A DNA stretch of 57,820 bases from Atribacterota bacterium. GTDB lineage: Bacteria > Atribacterota > Phoenicimicrobiia > Phoenicimicrobiales > Phoenicimicrobiaceae. Below, one piece after another: positions 8,526 through 16,682 of this stretch. The stretch spans positions 1 through 57,820 of the forward strand of contig JAUWHZ010000027.1 in assembly GCA_030605615.1 (NCBI GenBank). Reading direction: 5' to 3'. A program made the position numbers and the translations under genes. The stretch's first letter is position 1, and each line of letters opens with the position of its first letter. Under the pieces are notes generated by a model, which saw only the letters and a list, made by a program, of their open reading frames with translations, was not told the DNA's origin and did not search any database.

Positions 8526-8633
8526 ATAATTTAAAAAAATGGCTTACAAAAAGAGGATTTTTTTATTTTTTGTAGAATTAAAATATTAACAAGATATAAA
8601 AATATAAATTAAGGAATATTAAGGAATAAATAT

Positions 8634-10241
8634 ATGTCTGAATTTGGAATAACATACAAGATTATAGGTATTGTTGTAGCAAGTGCACTGATGATTATCC
8701 TGGGGAGAGTCGATAAAAAGAAAAAACTTTCTACAGGAAATAAGCTTATATTCCAGATCCTGATTTCTCTAATTGTAATATATTCCGGGGTTAAAATAGA
8801 ATTTTTAAGAGATCCTTCCTCATCCGGCGGGTATCTTTATCTTAACTTTTTAACCATACCTCTGACCATAATCTGGTTAATGAGCATTACTAACTCTATA
8901 GGTCAGGTGGATGAATGGGGAGAGATCACCCCTTATATTATTTTCATTGCTTCTTTAACTTTTTTAGCCGTTTCCCTAATTCAAAGACAAGGGTTAATTT
9001 TGGCAGAAGTTTTGTCTTTAATTTTGGCAGCAGTATCGTTTATTTTTATCAGATACCTGCCACGGAGAAAATTCTCTTCTTATTATATGTCTTTTGGATT
9101 TATATTAGCCATTATTGCTATTGTTGGTGTATTAAAAAGCACAGCTGCTTTAACTCTATTAATACCCCTTTTAATATTGGGGGTTCCACTTATTGATTTT
9201 TCTTATTCTATTGTGGCGGCTTATGCCCGCCCAGAAGTTCAAGGTCAGGGAGATTATCCCTCATTTTCAGAGAGTAGATTGCGACAAAAGTTACAATCTT
9301 ATGGCTTTTCTCCCAGAGGGGCTAATTTAACTATTATCGGTTCATCTCTATATTTAAGTTTTTCTGCCCTGATAATTTCAATAAACCAAAATCTCTATCT
9401 TTTAGTAGTGTTGGTAGTTTTTGGTGGATTAGTTTTTGAATTATTGACAAAACAGGTTAAATTAGGAGAAATAATCATAGGGGAGGATACTTCTAATCAT
9501 CGAGTTAGACTTTTTCAGGTAGGTATTGACCAGATAGATAATCAAAAGACTATTCAAAAGATCGAAGAATTTGTGATTTCTAAAAAACCTCACCTGGTGG
9601 TTACACCAGATACACTGGCTATATTGCGAGCAAGGAGAGATCCGGAATATCATGCTATATTAAAATCTGCTGATTTGATTACCCCTGATGGAGCAGGTAT
9701 TTTATGGGCCACCACGACCCTAAATTATCCTTTGACTGAAAGGGTAACTGGAATCGATATAATAAACAATATATGCCAATTAGCAATAAAGAAAGGGTAT
9801 TCTCTATATTTATTAGGTGCTTCTCCCGGCGTAGCAGAAGAAGCATCCCTAAACTTAACCAGACATTATCCCGGATTAAAGATTGTGGGAAGTCATCATG
9901 GTTATTTTGCTCCCCAAGGAGAAGTAGAGATTGTTAGAGAGATTAAAGAGAAGAGACCAGATATATTATTGGTAGGAATGGGTATGCCCAAACAAGAGAA
10001 ATGGATTGCTAAAAATTTAAACAAATTAAATGTTTCAGTATGTATGGGGGTAGGCGGCAGTTTTGATGTTATTTCCGGGAGGATACCGCGTGCACCACTA
10101 TGGATGCAAAAACATGGAATGGAATGGATTTATAGATCAATTAAGCAACCAAAGAGGGTTTTTTGGGTCTTAGCTCTTTTTTATTTTATCTGGTTGGTAG
10201 TTTTAGGAAAGATAGTATTTACTTTAAAAGAAGCGGATTAA
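8634..10241 (+). CDS. Fusion of a degenerate MraY-like membrane domain with a WecG/TagA/CpsF glycosyltransferase
   Basis: The 535-residue protein has two parts. Residues 1-about 280 are polytopic and align by eye with the neighbouring transferase at 6491, but its catalytic motifs are gone: 'TNSINLIDGLDG' has become 'TNSIGQVDEWGE', and the His-rich loop has become 'GDYPSFSESRLRQKL'. Residues about 295-515 form a full GT26 domain: 'VVTPDTLAILRARRD', 'TERVTGIDIINNIC', 'GYSLYLLGASPGVAEEA', 'LLVGMGMPKQEKW'. GT26 enzymes add ManNAc or a similar sugar to undecaprenyl-PP-GlcNAc, the product of the 6491 enzyme. A C-terminal hydrophobic helix ends the protein. ATG 8634 follows AAGGAATA. Confidence 0.85.
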   Translation: MSEFGITYKIIGIVVASALMIILGRVDKKKKLSTGNKLIFQILISLIVIYSGVKIEFLRDPSSSGGYLYLNFLTIPLTIIWLMSITNSIGQVDEWGEITPYIIFIASLTFLAVSLIQRQGLILAEVLSLILAAVSFIFIRYLPRRKFSSYYMSFGFILAIIAIVGVLKSTAALTLLIPLLILGVPLIDFSYSIVAAYARPEVQGQGDYPSFSESRLRQKLQSYGFSPRGANLTIIGSSLYLSFSALIISINQNLYLLVVLVVFGGLVFELLTKQVKLGEIIIGEDTSNHRVRLFQVGIDQIDNQKTIQKIEEFVISKKPHLVVTPDTLAILRARRDPEYHAILKSADLITPDGAGILWATTTLNYPLTERVTGIDIINNICQLAIKKGYSLYLLGASPGVAEEASLNLTRHYPGLKIVGSHHGYFAPQGEVEIVREIKEKRPDILLVGMGMPKQEKWIAKNLNKLNVSVCMGVGGSFDVISGRIPRAPLWMQKHGMEWIYRSIKQPKRVFWVLALFYFIWLVVLGKIVFTLKEAD

Positions 10242-10452
10242 TACTAAATAAACAATAATTAGTCAAAAAATAATTATAAAAAGTAAAAGATATTAATTAT
10301 TTGAAAAAGTACTGATAATAATAATTTTAACAGGATTAATCTTTCTGTCCTCTTAATCTTAAATGTTTAAATTGTTACCCCAATTCAATATACCAAAGAC
10401 AGCTGTCACCCTTCATAAAGCACCGTTTTAGTTGATAAATTTTAGGAGATGA

Positions 10453-10932
10453 ATGATGAAAACATACCTGAAAATTGGAATAATTGTAGCTGCCTTATTA
10501 ATTCAACTCACCCTTATTAATTTATTTACCATTCAGGGCCTGAAACCTGATTTAATATTATTAGTGGTGATAGTTTTTTCTCTGTTACAAGGGGCAGAAG
10601 AGGGGACTATTTTTGGATTTGCGTCTGGTCTTTTGCAGGATATTTTTTCCACTGGACTATTAGGTGTAAATGCCCTGGTTAAGACTGTAATAGGTTTTAT
10701 CTGTGGAATTTTAAAAGTAAGGATATTTGCTGAACATATCTTATTTATTATTCCCGTAATAACTTTTATAGTTTCGATTGGCCAGAGCATATTAATATTT
10801 TTGGTACTCCATGCTTTTGGGGTTGAATACAGTTTAGTTTGGAGCTTGAAACAAGTAGCCCTCCCCGAGGCTTTATATAACAGCCTATTATCACCTTTTA
10901 TTTTTCTAGCCGTAAAAAGAATCTTAAAGTAA
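10453..10932 (+). CDS. mreD: Rod shape-determining protein MreD
   Basis: A 159-residue, very hydrophobic protein with about five transmembrane segments, the usual size and shape of MreD, a membrane component of the elongasome linking MreB filaments to wall synthesis. The 'LKPDLILLVVIVFSLLQGAEEGTIFGFASGLLQDI' region (about residues 30-65) is characteristic. ATG 10453 follows TAGGAGATGA. mrdA and rodA lie downstream, but three zinc-transport genes intervene, and no mreC precedes it as it usually would; an mreB-type gene is 24 kb away. Confidence 0.82.
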   Translation: MMKTYLKIGIIVAALLIQLTLINLFTIQGLKPDLILLVVIVFSLLQGAEEGTIFGFASGLLQDIFSTGLLGVNALVKTVIGFICGILKVRIFAEHILFIIPVITFIVSIGQSILIFLVLHAFGVEYSLVWSLKQVALPEALYNSLLSPFIFLAVKRILK

Positions 10933-10975
10933 AAAATGTAAAAAAAAGTGCCTGGCACAAAATTTTACATTTTTG
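10931..10975. repeat. REP-like hairpin copy, class C
   Basis: Core GTGCCTGGCAC centred at 10953, with outer arms AAAAATGTAAAA and TTTTACATTTTT pairing around a symmetric 4x4 A/A internal loop. The copy starts within the mreD stop codon and supplies a false GTG start (10948) for the next gene. Confidence 0.9.
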
Positions 10976-10998
10976 AAAAAAGAATTAATAGAGAAAAG

Positions 10999-11874
10999 AT
11001 GATAAAATATAAATATAATAGATGTTTATGGTTGATAATAATAACAGTATTTGTACTTGTGCTTTTAGCCGGGGTTATACCGGTTAGAGCAGAAGTGGGA
11101 GCACCCTTATCAGAAGAGAAGATCGGGGTAGTAGTTACTATCATCCCTTTAGCTGATTTTGTAGAGCAAGTGGGTAAGGATAAGGTGGGAGAAGTTACAG
11201 TTATGGTACCTTCAGGGGCTAACCCTCATACTTATGAGCCGACACCTGTTCAACTCAAAAGGATTAGTCAAGCCCAATTATATGTCAAAGTGGGGTCTGG
11301 AGTAGACTTTGAATTAGCCTGGATGGACAAAATAAGGGTGATAAATAAAGAAATGTTAATTTGTGATTCTTCACAGGGTATTAAGCTGATAAACCAGGAT
11401 CCCCATATATGGCTTTCTCCCCGAAATGCTAAAATTATGGTACAAAATATTTACCAGGCCTTAGCTGAAATTGACCCATATAGCCGAGAGTATTTTGAGA
11501 GAAATGCAATAGAATTTATTAAAAATTTAGACAGGCTGGATGAGGAGATTAGAATTCAATTTATTAGGATGGAGAATAAAACATTTTTATCTTACCACCC
11601 TTCTTGGAATTATTTTGCTAAGGATTATAGCCTTATTCAGTTAGCAATTGAAGATGAAGGTAAGGAGCCGAGCGCTGCCTATTTAGCCCATATAATAGAT
11701 CAAGCGAGAACTTACCATATATCTATTATCTTAGTCTCACCACAATTTAATATTAAAAGTGCCGAGGTGGTAGCTAAAGAAATAGGGATTGAGATTATAG
11801 TAATTGATCCATTATCTCAGGATTATATAAAAAATCTTAAAAAATTAGCCGATGAAATGGTTGGCAATGGGTGA
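10999..11874 (+). CDS. znuA: Zinc/manganese ABC transporter substrate-binding protein
   Basis: A periplasmic or lipid-free exported metal-binding protein of cluster A-I. The signal peptide covers about residues 1-31 ('LWLIIITVFVLVLLAG...RAE'). Metal-ligand regions are 'SGANPHTYEPTPVQL', 'DPHIWLSPRNAK' and 'LSYHPSWNYFAKDY' plus an acidic residue near 'VIDPLSQDY'. There is no His-rich loop between the first two ligands, so zinc versus manganese cannot be fixed. A GTG at 10948 lies inside a REP copy and would give 'MPGTKFYIF'; I chose ATG 10999, after AGAGAAAAG, because it begins a normal signal peptide. It forms an operon with the ATPase and permease genes. Confidence 0.85.
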   Translation: MIKYKYNRCLWLIIITVFVLVLLAGVIPVRAEVGAPLSEEKIGVVVTIIPLADFVEQVGKDKVGEVTVMVPSGANPHTYEPTPVQLKRISQAQLYVKVGSGVDFELAWMDKIRVINKEMLICDSSQGIKLINQDPHIWLSPRNAKIMVQNIYQALAEIDPYSREYFERNAIEFIKNLDRLDEEIRIQFIRMENKTFLSYHPSWNYFAKDYSLIQLAIEDEGKEPSAAYLAHIIDQARTYHISIILVSPQFNIKSAEVVAKEIGIEIIVIDPLSQDYIKNLKKLADEMVGNG

Positions 11875-11884
11875 TGAATAGATA

Positions 11885-12679
11885 ATGAATCTGGATAATA
11901 AAAATCAAAAGAATAAAAACCAAGAAACTATAATAGAAGTTATAAATTTAAAAAATGTCTGGGTAGATTATGATGATATTGTTGTGTTAGAAGATATAAA
12001 TCTTTCTATATACCAACATGAGTTTTTAGGAATAATAGGACCTAATGGTGGGGGCAAGACCACTTTGCTTAAAGTTGTCCTCGGTTTAGTTCAACCCAGC
12101 AAGGGAGAGGTTAATATTTTAGGGGTAAAGCCAGAAGAGGGCAGGGGATATGTTGGTTATGTTCCACAACACTGTCTTTTTGATCGAGGATTTCCTATAA
12201 GCGTTTGGGAGGTAGTATTGACAGGAAGATTGGGTAAGGGTAAATATTACAAGGCCTATAATAAAGTAGATAAACAAAAGGCACAAGATGTACTTGACCT
12301 TGTCGGAATGTCAGAATTTAAAGGGAAACAGATAGGAAAACTTTCTGAAGGTCAACAAAAACGTGTTTTCATTGCCCGAGCCTTAGTGACTGACCCTAAG
12401 ATTTTGCTGCTTGACGAGCCTTTGGCGAGTATCGATACTCCCTTGCAAACAGAATTTTATGAAATATTAGATAAGTTAAAAGAAAAGATGGCTATTATTT
12501 TGGTTACTCATGACCTTAGTGCAGTCTCGGTTTATGTGGATAAGATCGCCTGTCTAAATCGAAGGCTTTTTTATCATAATTCCAAGGAGATAAGTGTAAA
12601 AGATTTAGAAGAGACTTATCGTTGTCCGGTAGACCTGATCGCCCACGGTATTCCCCACCGGGTATTGAAAAAACATTAA
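11885..12679 (+). CDS. znuC: Zinc/manganese ABC transporter ATP-binding protein
   Basis: A 264-residue cytosolic ATPase that energises metal uptake with the flanking binding protein and permease. Walker A is 'GPNGGGKTTLLK', the signature is 'KLSEGQQKRVFIARAL' (SEGQQ instead of the standard SGGQQ), Walker B is 'ILLLDEPLASID', and the H-loop is 'LVTHDLSAV'. 'GYVPQHCLFDRGFPISVWEVV' is typical of ZnuC/MntB-like ATPases. It lies 10 nt after znuA. No strong Shine-Dalgarno is seen, only GGGTGATG, which suggests translational coupling. Confidence 0.9.
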   Translation: MNLDNKNQKNKNQETIIEVINLKNVWVDYDDIVVLEDINLSIYQHEFLGIIGPNGGGKTTLLKVVLGLVQPSKGEVNILGVKPEEGRGYVGYVPQHCLFDRGFPISVWEVVLTGRLGKGKYYKAYNKVDKQKAQDVLDLVGMSEFKGKQIGKLSEGQQKRVFIARALVTDPKILLLDEPLASIDTPLQTEFYEILDKLKEKMAIILVTHDLSAVSVYVDKIACLNRRLFYHNSKEISVKDLEETYRCPVDLIAHGIPHRVLKKH

Positions 12680-12765
12680 AAATAATAAAAGATAAAAATC
12701 AATAGAAAAAAGAAAAAAATTAGAAAACTCGAAATTTAAATTAAAATTTAAAGGTAACAAAAAGA

Positions 12766-13593
12766 ATGATGGACATTTTCCAGTATGAGTTTATGAGAAA
12801 TGCCTTATTAGCCATATTATTAGCTAGTATTGCTTGTGGGATTGTGGGTGTTTATGTGGTAGTAAAAAGGATTGTCTTTATAAGTGGAGGGATTGCCCAC
12901 GCCTCTTTTGGAGGTATCGGGTTAGGATATTTTTTAGGTATAAATCCTATTTGGGGTTTAATACCTTTTAGCATTACCTCTGCTCTGGTTATGGGATTGA
13001 TAAGTAAACGTACCAAGATACCAGAGGATACCGCTATTGGAATATTATGGGCACTGGGAGTATCCTTGGGGATTATCTTTATTGGCTTGAGTCCAGGTTA
13101 TGCCCCAGACCTTTTCAGTTATCTTTTTGGTAATATATTAACGGTGACTTCGGCTGATTTAATGGTAATGTTGGTCTTAGATTTAGTGATAATTAAAGTA
13201 GTATTTCTGTTTTATAAAGAATTTTTAGCCCTATCTTTTGATGATGAATTTGCTACAGTAGTGGGAATTCCAACCGAGAAACTGTATCTTCTTCTTTTAT
13301 GTTTGATTGCCCTGACTGTAGTAGTACTGATGAGAGTGGTAGGCATTATTTTAGTAATTGCTTTATTAACCATTCCTGCAGCGATAAGCAAGCAGTTTAC
13401 TGCCAATCTAAAGAAGATGATGTTTATTTCTGTCCTTCTTAGCGCAATCTTTGGTATAATGGGCTTAGTCCTGTCTTATCAGTTTAATTTAGCATCTGGG
13501 GCGACAATAGTGATGGTCTCAGGGATTGGGTTTATGCTTTCCTGGCTTTATAAATATAAATATAAAAAATGTAAAATACAGGTAAATAGATGA
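12766..13593 (+). CDS. znuB: Zinc/manganese ABC transporter permease
   Basis: A 275-residue ABC-3 family permease with about eight membrane helices. '[20 protein letters not shown]' (residues about 36-55) is the signature of this family and '[17 protein letters not shown]' matches the second conserved segment. It completes the transporter with the binding protein and ATPase upstream. ATG 12766 follows AAAGGTAACAAAAAGA. The metal-transport trio is placed between mreD and mrdA, an unusual location. No Zur-type operator was recognised upstream of znuA. Confidence 0.9.
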   Translation: MMDIFQYEFMRNALLAILLASIACGIVGVYVVVKRIVFISGGIAHASFGGIGLGYFLGINPIWGLIPFSITSALVMGLISKRTKIPEDTAIGILWALGVSLGIIFIGLSPGYAPDLFSYLFGNILTVTSADLMVMLVLDLVIIKVVFLFYKEFLALSFDDEFATVVGIPTEKLYLLLLCLIALTVVVLMRVVGIILVIALLTIPAAISKQFTANLKKMMFISVLLSAIFGIMGLVLSYQFNLASGATIVMVSGIGFMLSWLYKYKYKKCKIQVNR

Positions 13594-13601
13594 TTATAGA
13601 T

Positions 13602-13665
13602 GATCCTGGTATCAAACTTTATCAAAAGGGAAACAAAAGTGCCTGGCACTTTTGTTTCCCTTTTG
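13602..13665. repeat. REP-like composite: flank motif plus class D hairpin
   Basis: The flank GATCCTGGTATCAAACTTTA (13602-13622 region) precedes a perfect 43-nt inverted repeat (13623-13665) with arm AAAAGGGAAACAAAAGTGCC around T 13644. The arms differ wholly from classes A-C outside the core yet still pair completely. Confidence 0.93.
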
Positions 13666-13681
13666 AAATTGAGGAGAAAAT

Positions 13682-15445
13682 ATGAAGGAATCTTCTACTG
13701 TTCCGGAAGATGTGAAACAGCGACTAAATTGGGTATTAATATTTATTATTATATGCTTTTCTGTTTTAGTTATTAGTCTGTGGTATCTACAAATGATTAA
13801 AGGAGAAGAACTTAGTAAAAGGGCAGTAGAAAATTGCATTCGTTCATTAGTCGAAGATGCTCCTCGGGGGAATATTTATGACCGTTATGGAGAGATGTTA
13901 GTGACCAATCGGCCAGCGGTGATAGTTTCGATAATTCCGGCGGAGGTTGATAATTTAAAAGAATTAAGTAAAAGATTAAGTAAAATAATTGGCCTTTCCG
14001 AGGAAGTTATTGAGCAAAAAGTAAAAAAATATACGGATAATCCCTTTAAGCCAGTAAAGATTTTAGATGATTGTAGGAAAGATAAAATAATTGAAATCGA
14101 AGAGAGAAAAAGTGAACTAAAGGGAGTGGTTTTAGAGGTTCAACCCAGGAGGAATTATCTTTATCACGAATTAGCAGCTCATAGCTTGGGGCATGTGGGA
14201 GAAATAGATAAAGAAGAGTTGCAAAGATTGGGTAACCCCAAATTCCAGGGAGGAGATATAATCGGCAAAACCGGGCTGGAGAAGTATTATGATGACATTT
14301 TAAGAGGAGAAAAAGGAGGAAAAGAAGTTGAGGTCGATGCCTTGGGCCGAGAAATAGCTCTGCTATTACATCGGAAACCTGTACCAGGCAAAGATTTGGT
14401 TCTAACTATTGATAGAGATCTACAACTCTACGGAGAAAATTTACTTTACGGAAAAAGAGGGTCTATTATAGTAAGTAACCCTTATAATGGCGAGATATTA
14501 GCTTTAGTTAATAGACCTTCTTTTAATCCTAATTTATTTGTCAGTGGAATTTCTTATCCTGATTGGGAGAGACTTTCTTCAGACCCCGATTATCCTTTAA
14601 CCAACCGGAGTGTCCAGGGTGTCTATGCCCCTGGTTCAATATTTAAAGTAGTTACTGCCATAGCTGCCTTGGAAGAAGGGGTTACCAATAGAAAGAGAAA
14701 AGTCTATTGTTCCGGTACTTTTGAGTTAGCTGATCAGGTTTTTACTTGCTGGAAGGAATTAGGGCATGGTAGTTTAAGCTTTGTCGATGGCATTGCTCAT
14801 TCCTGCAATATTTATTTTTATACAATAGGAAAAGAACTGGGGATTGAAGGATTTAGTAAATATATGCATAAATTTGGATTGGGAGAGAAAGTGGGTATTG
14901 ATTTACCAGCAGAAGCTCTAGGAACAATCCCTTCCTCTGAATGGAAGCAGAGGGAGCATAAACAGATATGGTTTCCTGGTGATACTATAAATCTTTCCAT
15001 AGGTCAGGGATATCTTTTATTAACTCCTTTACAGATTCACAGTATTATTTGTGCGGTGACTACAGAAGGGGAGATTTACCGATTACATCTGGTAAAAGAG
15101 ATAATTTCTCCTGATGGGGAAACAATTAAAGAAATTACGCCAGAAGTTTACCGGAAAGTAGATATTTCTACCAGCACTTTTCGAACTGTTAAGGAGGGAT
15201 TAAGAGCTACTATATTAAAAGGAACGGGTTGGCGGGCAAATGTTAAGGAACTATCGATAGCTGGTAAAACCGGAACAGCGCAAAACCCCCAAGGAGAAAC
15301 CCATGCTTGGTTTATGGGATTTGCCCCTTATGAGAATCCCGAAGTTTGCATCACCATTTTTATAGAAAATGGGGGAGAAGGGGGAGAAATAGCTGCCCCC
15401 ATAGCCCGCGCCATGCTGGAGAAATATTTTAATACCCAAAAATAA
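13682..15445 (+). CDS. mrdA: Penicillin-binding protein 2 (peptidoglycan transpeptidase)
   Basis: A class B PBP that cross-links peptidoglycan during elongation, working with RodA. One N-terminal anchor (about residues 18-38, 'LIFIIICFSVLVISLWYLQM'), a dimerisation/pedestal domain beginning 'RGNIYDRYGEMLVTNRP', and a transpeptidase domain with the catalytic S319-x-x-K322 ('APGSIFKVV'), the SxN motif in 'AHSCNIYF' and 'GKTGTAQNP'. Length 587 is normal. ATG 13682 follows GAGGAGAAAAT. rodA lies immediately downstream across a REP copy. Confidence 0.93.
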   Translation: MKESSTVPEDVKQRLNWVLIFIIICFSVLVISLWYLQMIKGEELSKRAVENCIRSLVEDAPRGNIYDRYGEMLVTNRPAVIVSIIPAEVDNLKELSKRLSKIIGLSEEVIEQKVKKYTDNPFKPVKILDDCRKDKIIEIEERKSELKGVVLEVQPRRNYLYHELAAHSLGHVGEIDKEELQRLGNPKFQGGDIIGKTGLEKYYDDILRGEKGGKEVEVDALGREIALLLHRKPVPGKDLVLTIDRDLQLYGENLLYGKRGSIIVSNPYNGEILALVNRPSFNPNLFVSGISYPDWERLSSDPDYPLTNRSVQGVYAPGSIFKVVTAIAALEEGVTNRKRKVYCSGTFELADQVFTCWKELGHGSLSFVDGIAHSCNIYFYTIGKELGIEGFSKYMHKFGLGEKVGIDLPAEALGTIPSSEWKQREHKQIWFPGDTINLSIGQGYLLLTPLQIHSIICAVTTEGEIYRLHLVKEIISPDGETIKEITPEVYRKVDISTSTFRTVKEGLRATILKGTGWRANVKELSIAGKTGTAQNPQGETHAWFMGFAPYENPEVCITIFIENGGEGGEIAAPIARAMLEKYFNTQK

Positions 15446-15446
15446 A

Positions 15447-15511
15447 AAAAGTTAACCAAAGGTGCCTGGCACCTTTGGTTAACTTTTGGTAAAGTTTGGT
15501 GCCGGGATCCC
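15447..15511. repeat. REP-like composite: class A hairpin plus flank motif (inverted)
   Basis: A perfect 41-nt hairpin (15447-15487, centre T 15467) is followed by GGTAAAGTTTGGTGCCGGGA and TCCC, whose reverse complement matches the flank at 5153-5176. The flank yields the false TTG start at 15496 for rodA. Confidence 0.93.
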
Positions 15512-15531
15512 AATTTTTTGGAGGATGGAAG

Positions 15532-16638
15532 TTGAAAGAAAAATTAAGTAAATTAATTGAAAATTTAGACTATACTTTGCTTTTTGCAGTGGTAATCCTC
15601 TGTTTTTATGGCATACTGGTGCTGTATAGCTCAACTCGTATTGAATCTATGGGGGGGGAGCCGTTTTTTTATGTTAAACGGCAGTTCTTATGGATGATAT
15701 TAGGATTTTTATTTTTAACAGTTATACTTTTTATCGATTATCATCAGATAGAAAGGTATTCAACGGTTATTTATTTTGGGGTTATTGTTTTACTAGCAAT
15801 GGTTATAATTTTTGGTAGGTCAACTTATGGAGCAAGACGTTGGTTATCTATAGGACCTTTTGATTTCCAACCCTCTGAATTTGCTAAAATTGCTTTAATA
15901 ATATTTTTAGCGGATTTTTTATCTAAAAACAAACCAAAATTGGATAATTTTTTCTATTATTTACTGCCTTTCGCTTACACTGGGTTATTAATTTTATTGG
16001 TGTTCATGCAACCAGATTTAGGAACCTCTGTAGTATATTTAGCCATTCTTATAATAATGTTATTTACGGTGGGGGTTAAGATAAAATATTTGGTTTTGAC
16101 TTTTATAGCGGCCTTATCCTCTATTCCTGTTTTGTGGCTTATTTTAAAAGAATATCAAAAGAATAGGTTGCTTTTATTTATTAATCCTAATCTGGACCCT
16201 TTAGGGGGTGGCTATAATGTTATCCAATCTAAGATTGCCATTGGTTCTGGTGGCTTTTTAGGGAAGGGACTTTTTAGTGGTTTGCAAAGCCAATTAAAAT
16301 TTCTTCCTGCTCAGCATACAGATTTTATATTTTCTGTAGTGGGAGAAGAGTTAGGTTTTGCGGGAGCTATCTTATTATTAGGACTTTATGCGATTATATT
16401 ATGGAGAGGAACAAGAATAGCTCTTGAGGCAAGAGATTTATTAGGAACTTTGTTGGCTACGGGAGCGGTGGCTTTCCTTTTTTTTCATATAATAGTAAAC
16501 ATTGGAATGGCTATGGGAATGTTGCCAGCTACAGGATTGCCTCTACCTTTTTTAAGTTATGGCGGAAGCTTCATGATTTCTAATTTATTGGCTATAGGGA
16601 TATTGTTAAATGTGGAATTGCACAAGATAAAGTGGTAA
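15532..16638 (+). CDS. rodA: Rod shape-determining protein RodA (SEDS glycosyltransferase)
   Basis: A polytopic SEDS protein that polymerises lipid II glycans in the elongasome with its partner PBP2, encoded just upstream. Conserved segments: 'GARRWLSIGPFDFQPSEFAK', 'SKIAIGSGGFLGKG', 'LPAQHTDFIFSVVGEELGF' and 'LPLPFLSYGGSFMISN'. About ten membrane helices, 368 residues. TTG 15532 is chosen because GGAGG lies 7 nt upstream; the upstream TTG at 15496 lies in the repeat. mreD, mrdA and rodA form an elongasome cluster interrupted by the zinc transporter. Confidence 0.93.
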   Translation: MKEKLSKLIENLDYTLLFAVVILCFYGILVLYSSTRIESMGGEPFFYVKRQFLWMILGFLFLTVILFIDYHQIERYSTVIYFGVIVLLAMVIIFGRSTYGARRWLSIGPFDFQPSEFAKIALIIFLADFLSKNKPKLDNFFYYLLPFAYTGLLILLVFMQPDLGTSVVYLAILIIMLFTVGVKIKYLVLTFIAALSSIPVLWLILKEYQKNRLLLFINPNLDPLGGGYNVIQSKIAIGSGGFLGKGLFSGLQSQLKFLPAQHTDFIFSVVGEELGFAGAILLLGLYAIILWRGTRIALEARDLLGTLLATGAVAFLFFHIIVNIGMAMGMLPATGLPLPFLSYGGSFMISNLLAIGILLNVELHKIKW

Positions 16639-16682
16639 GGTGGTTAACTAGTTAACCAATTTGCATTTAGGGAGAGAAGAAT

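Noticed and set aside
10948-10998. N-terminal extension of znuA starting 'MPGTKFYIF'
   Set aside because: The codons come from a REP hairpin; a normal signal peptide begins at 10999.
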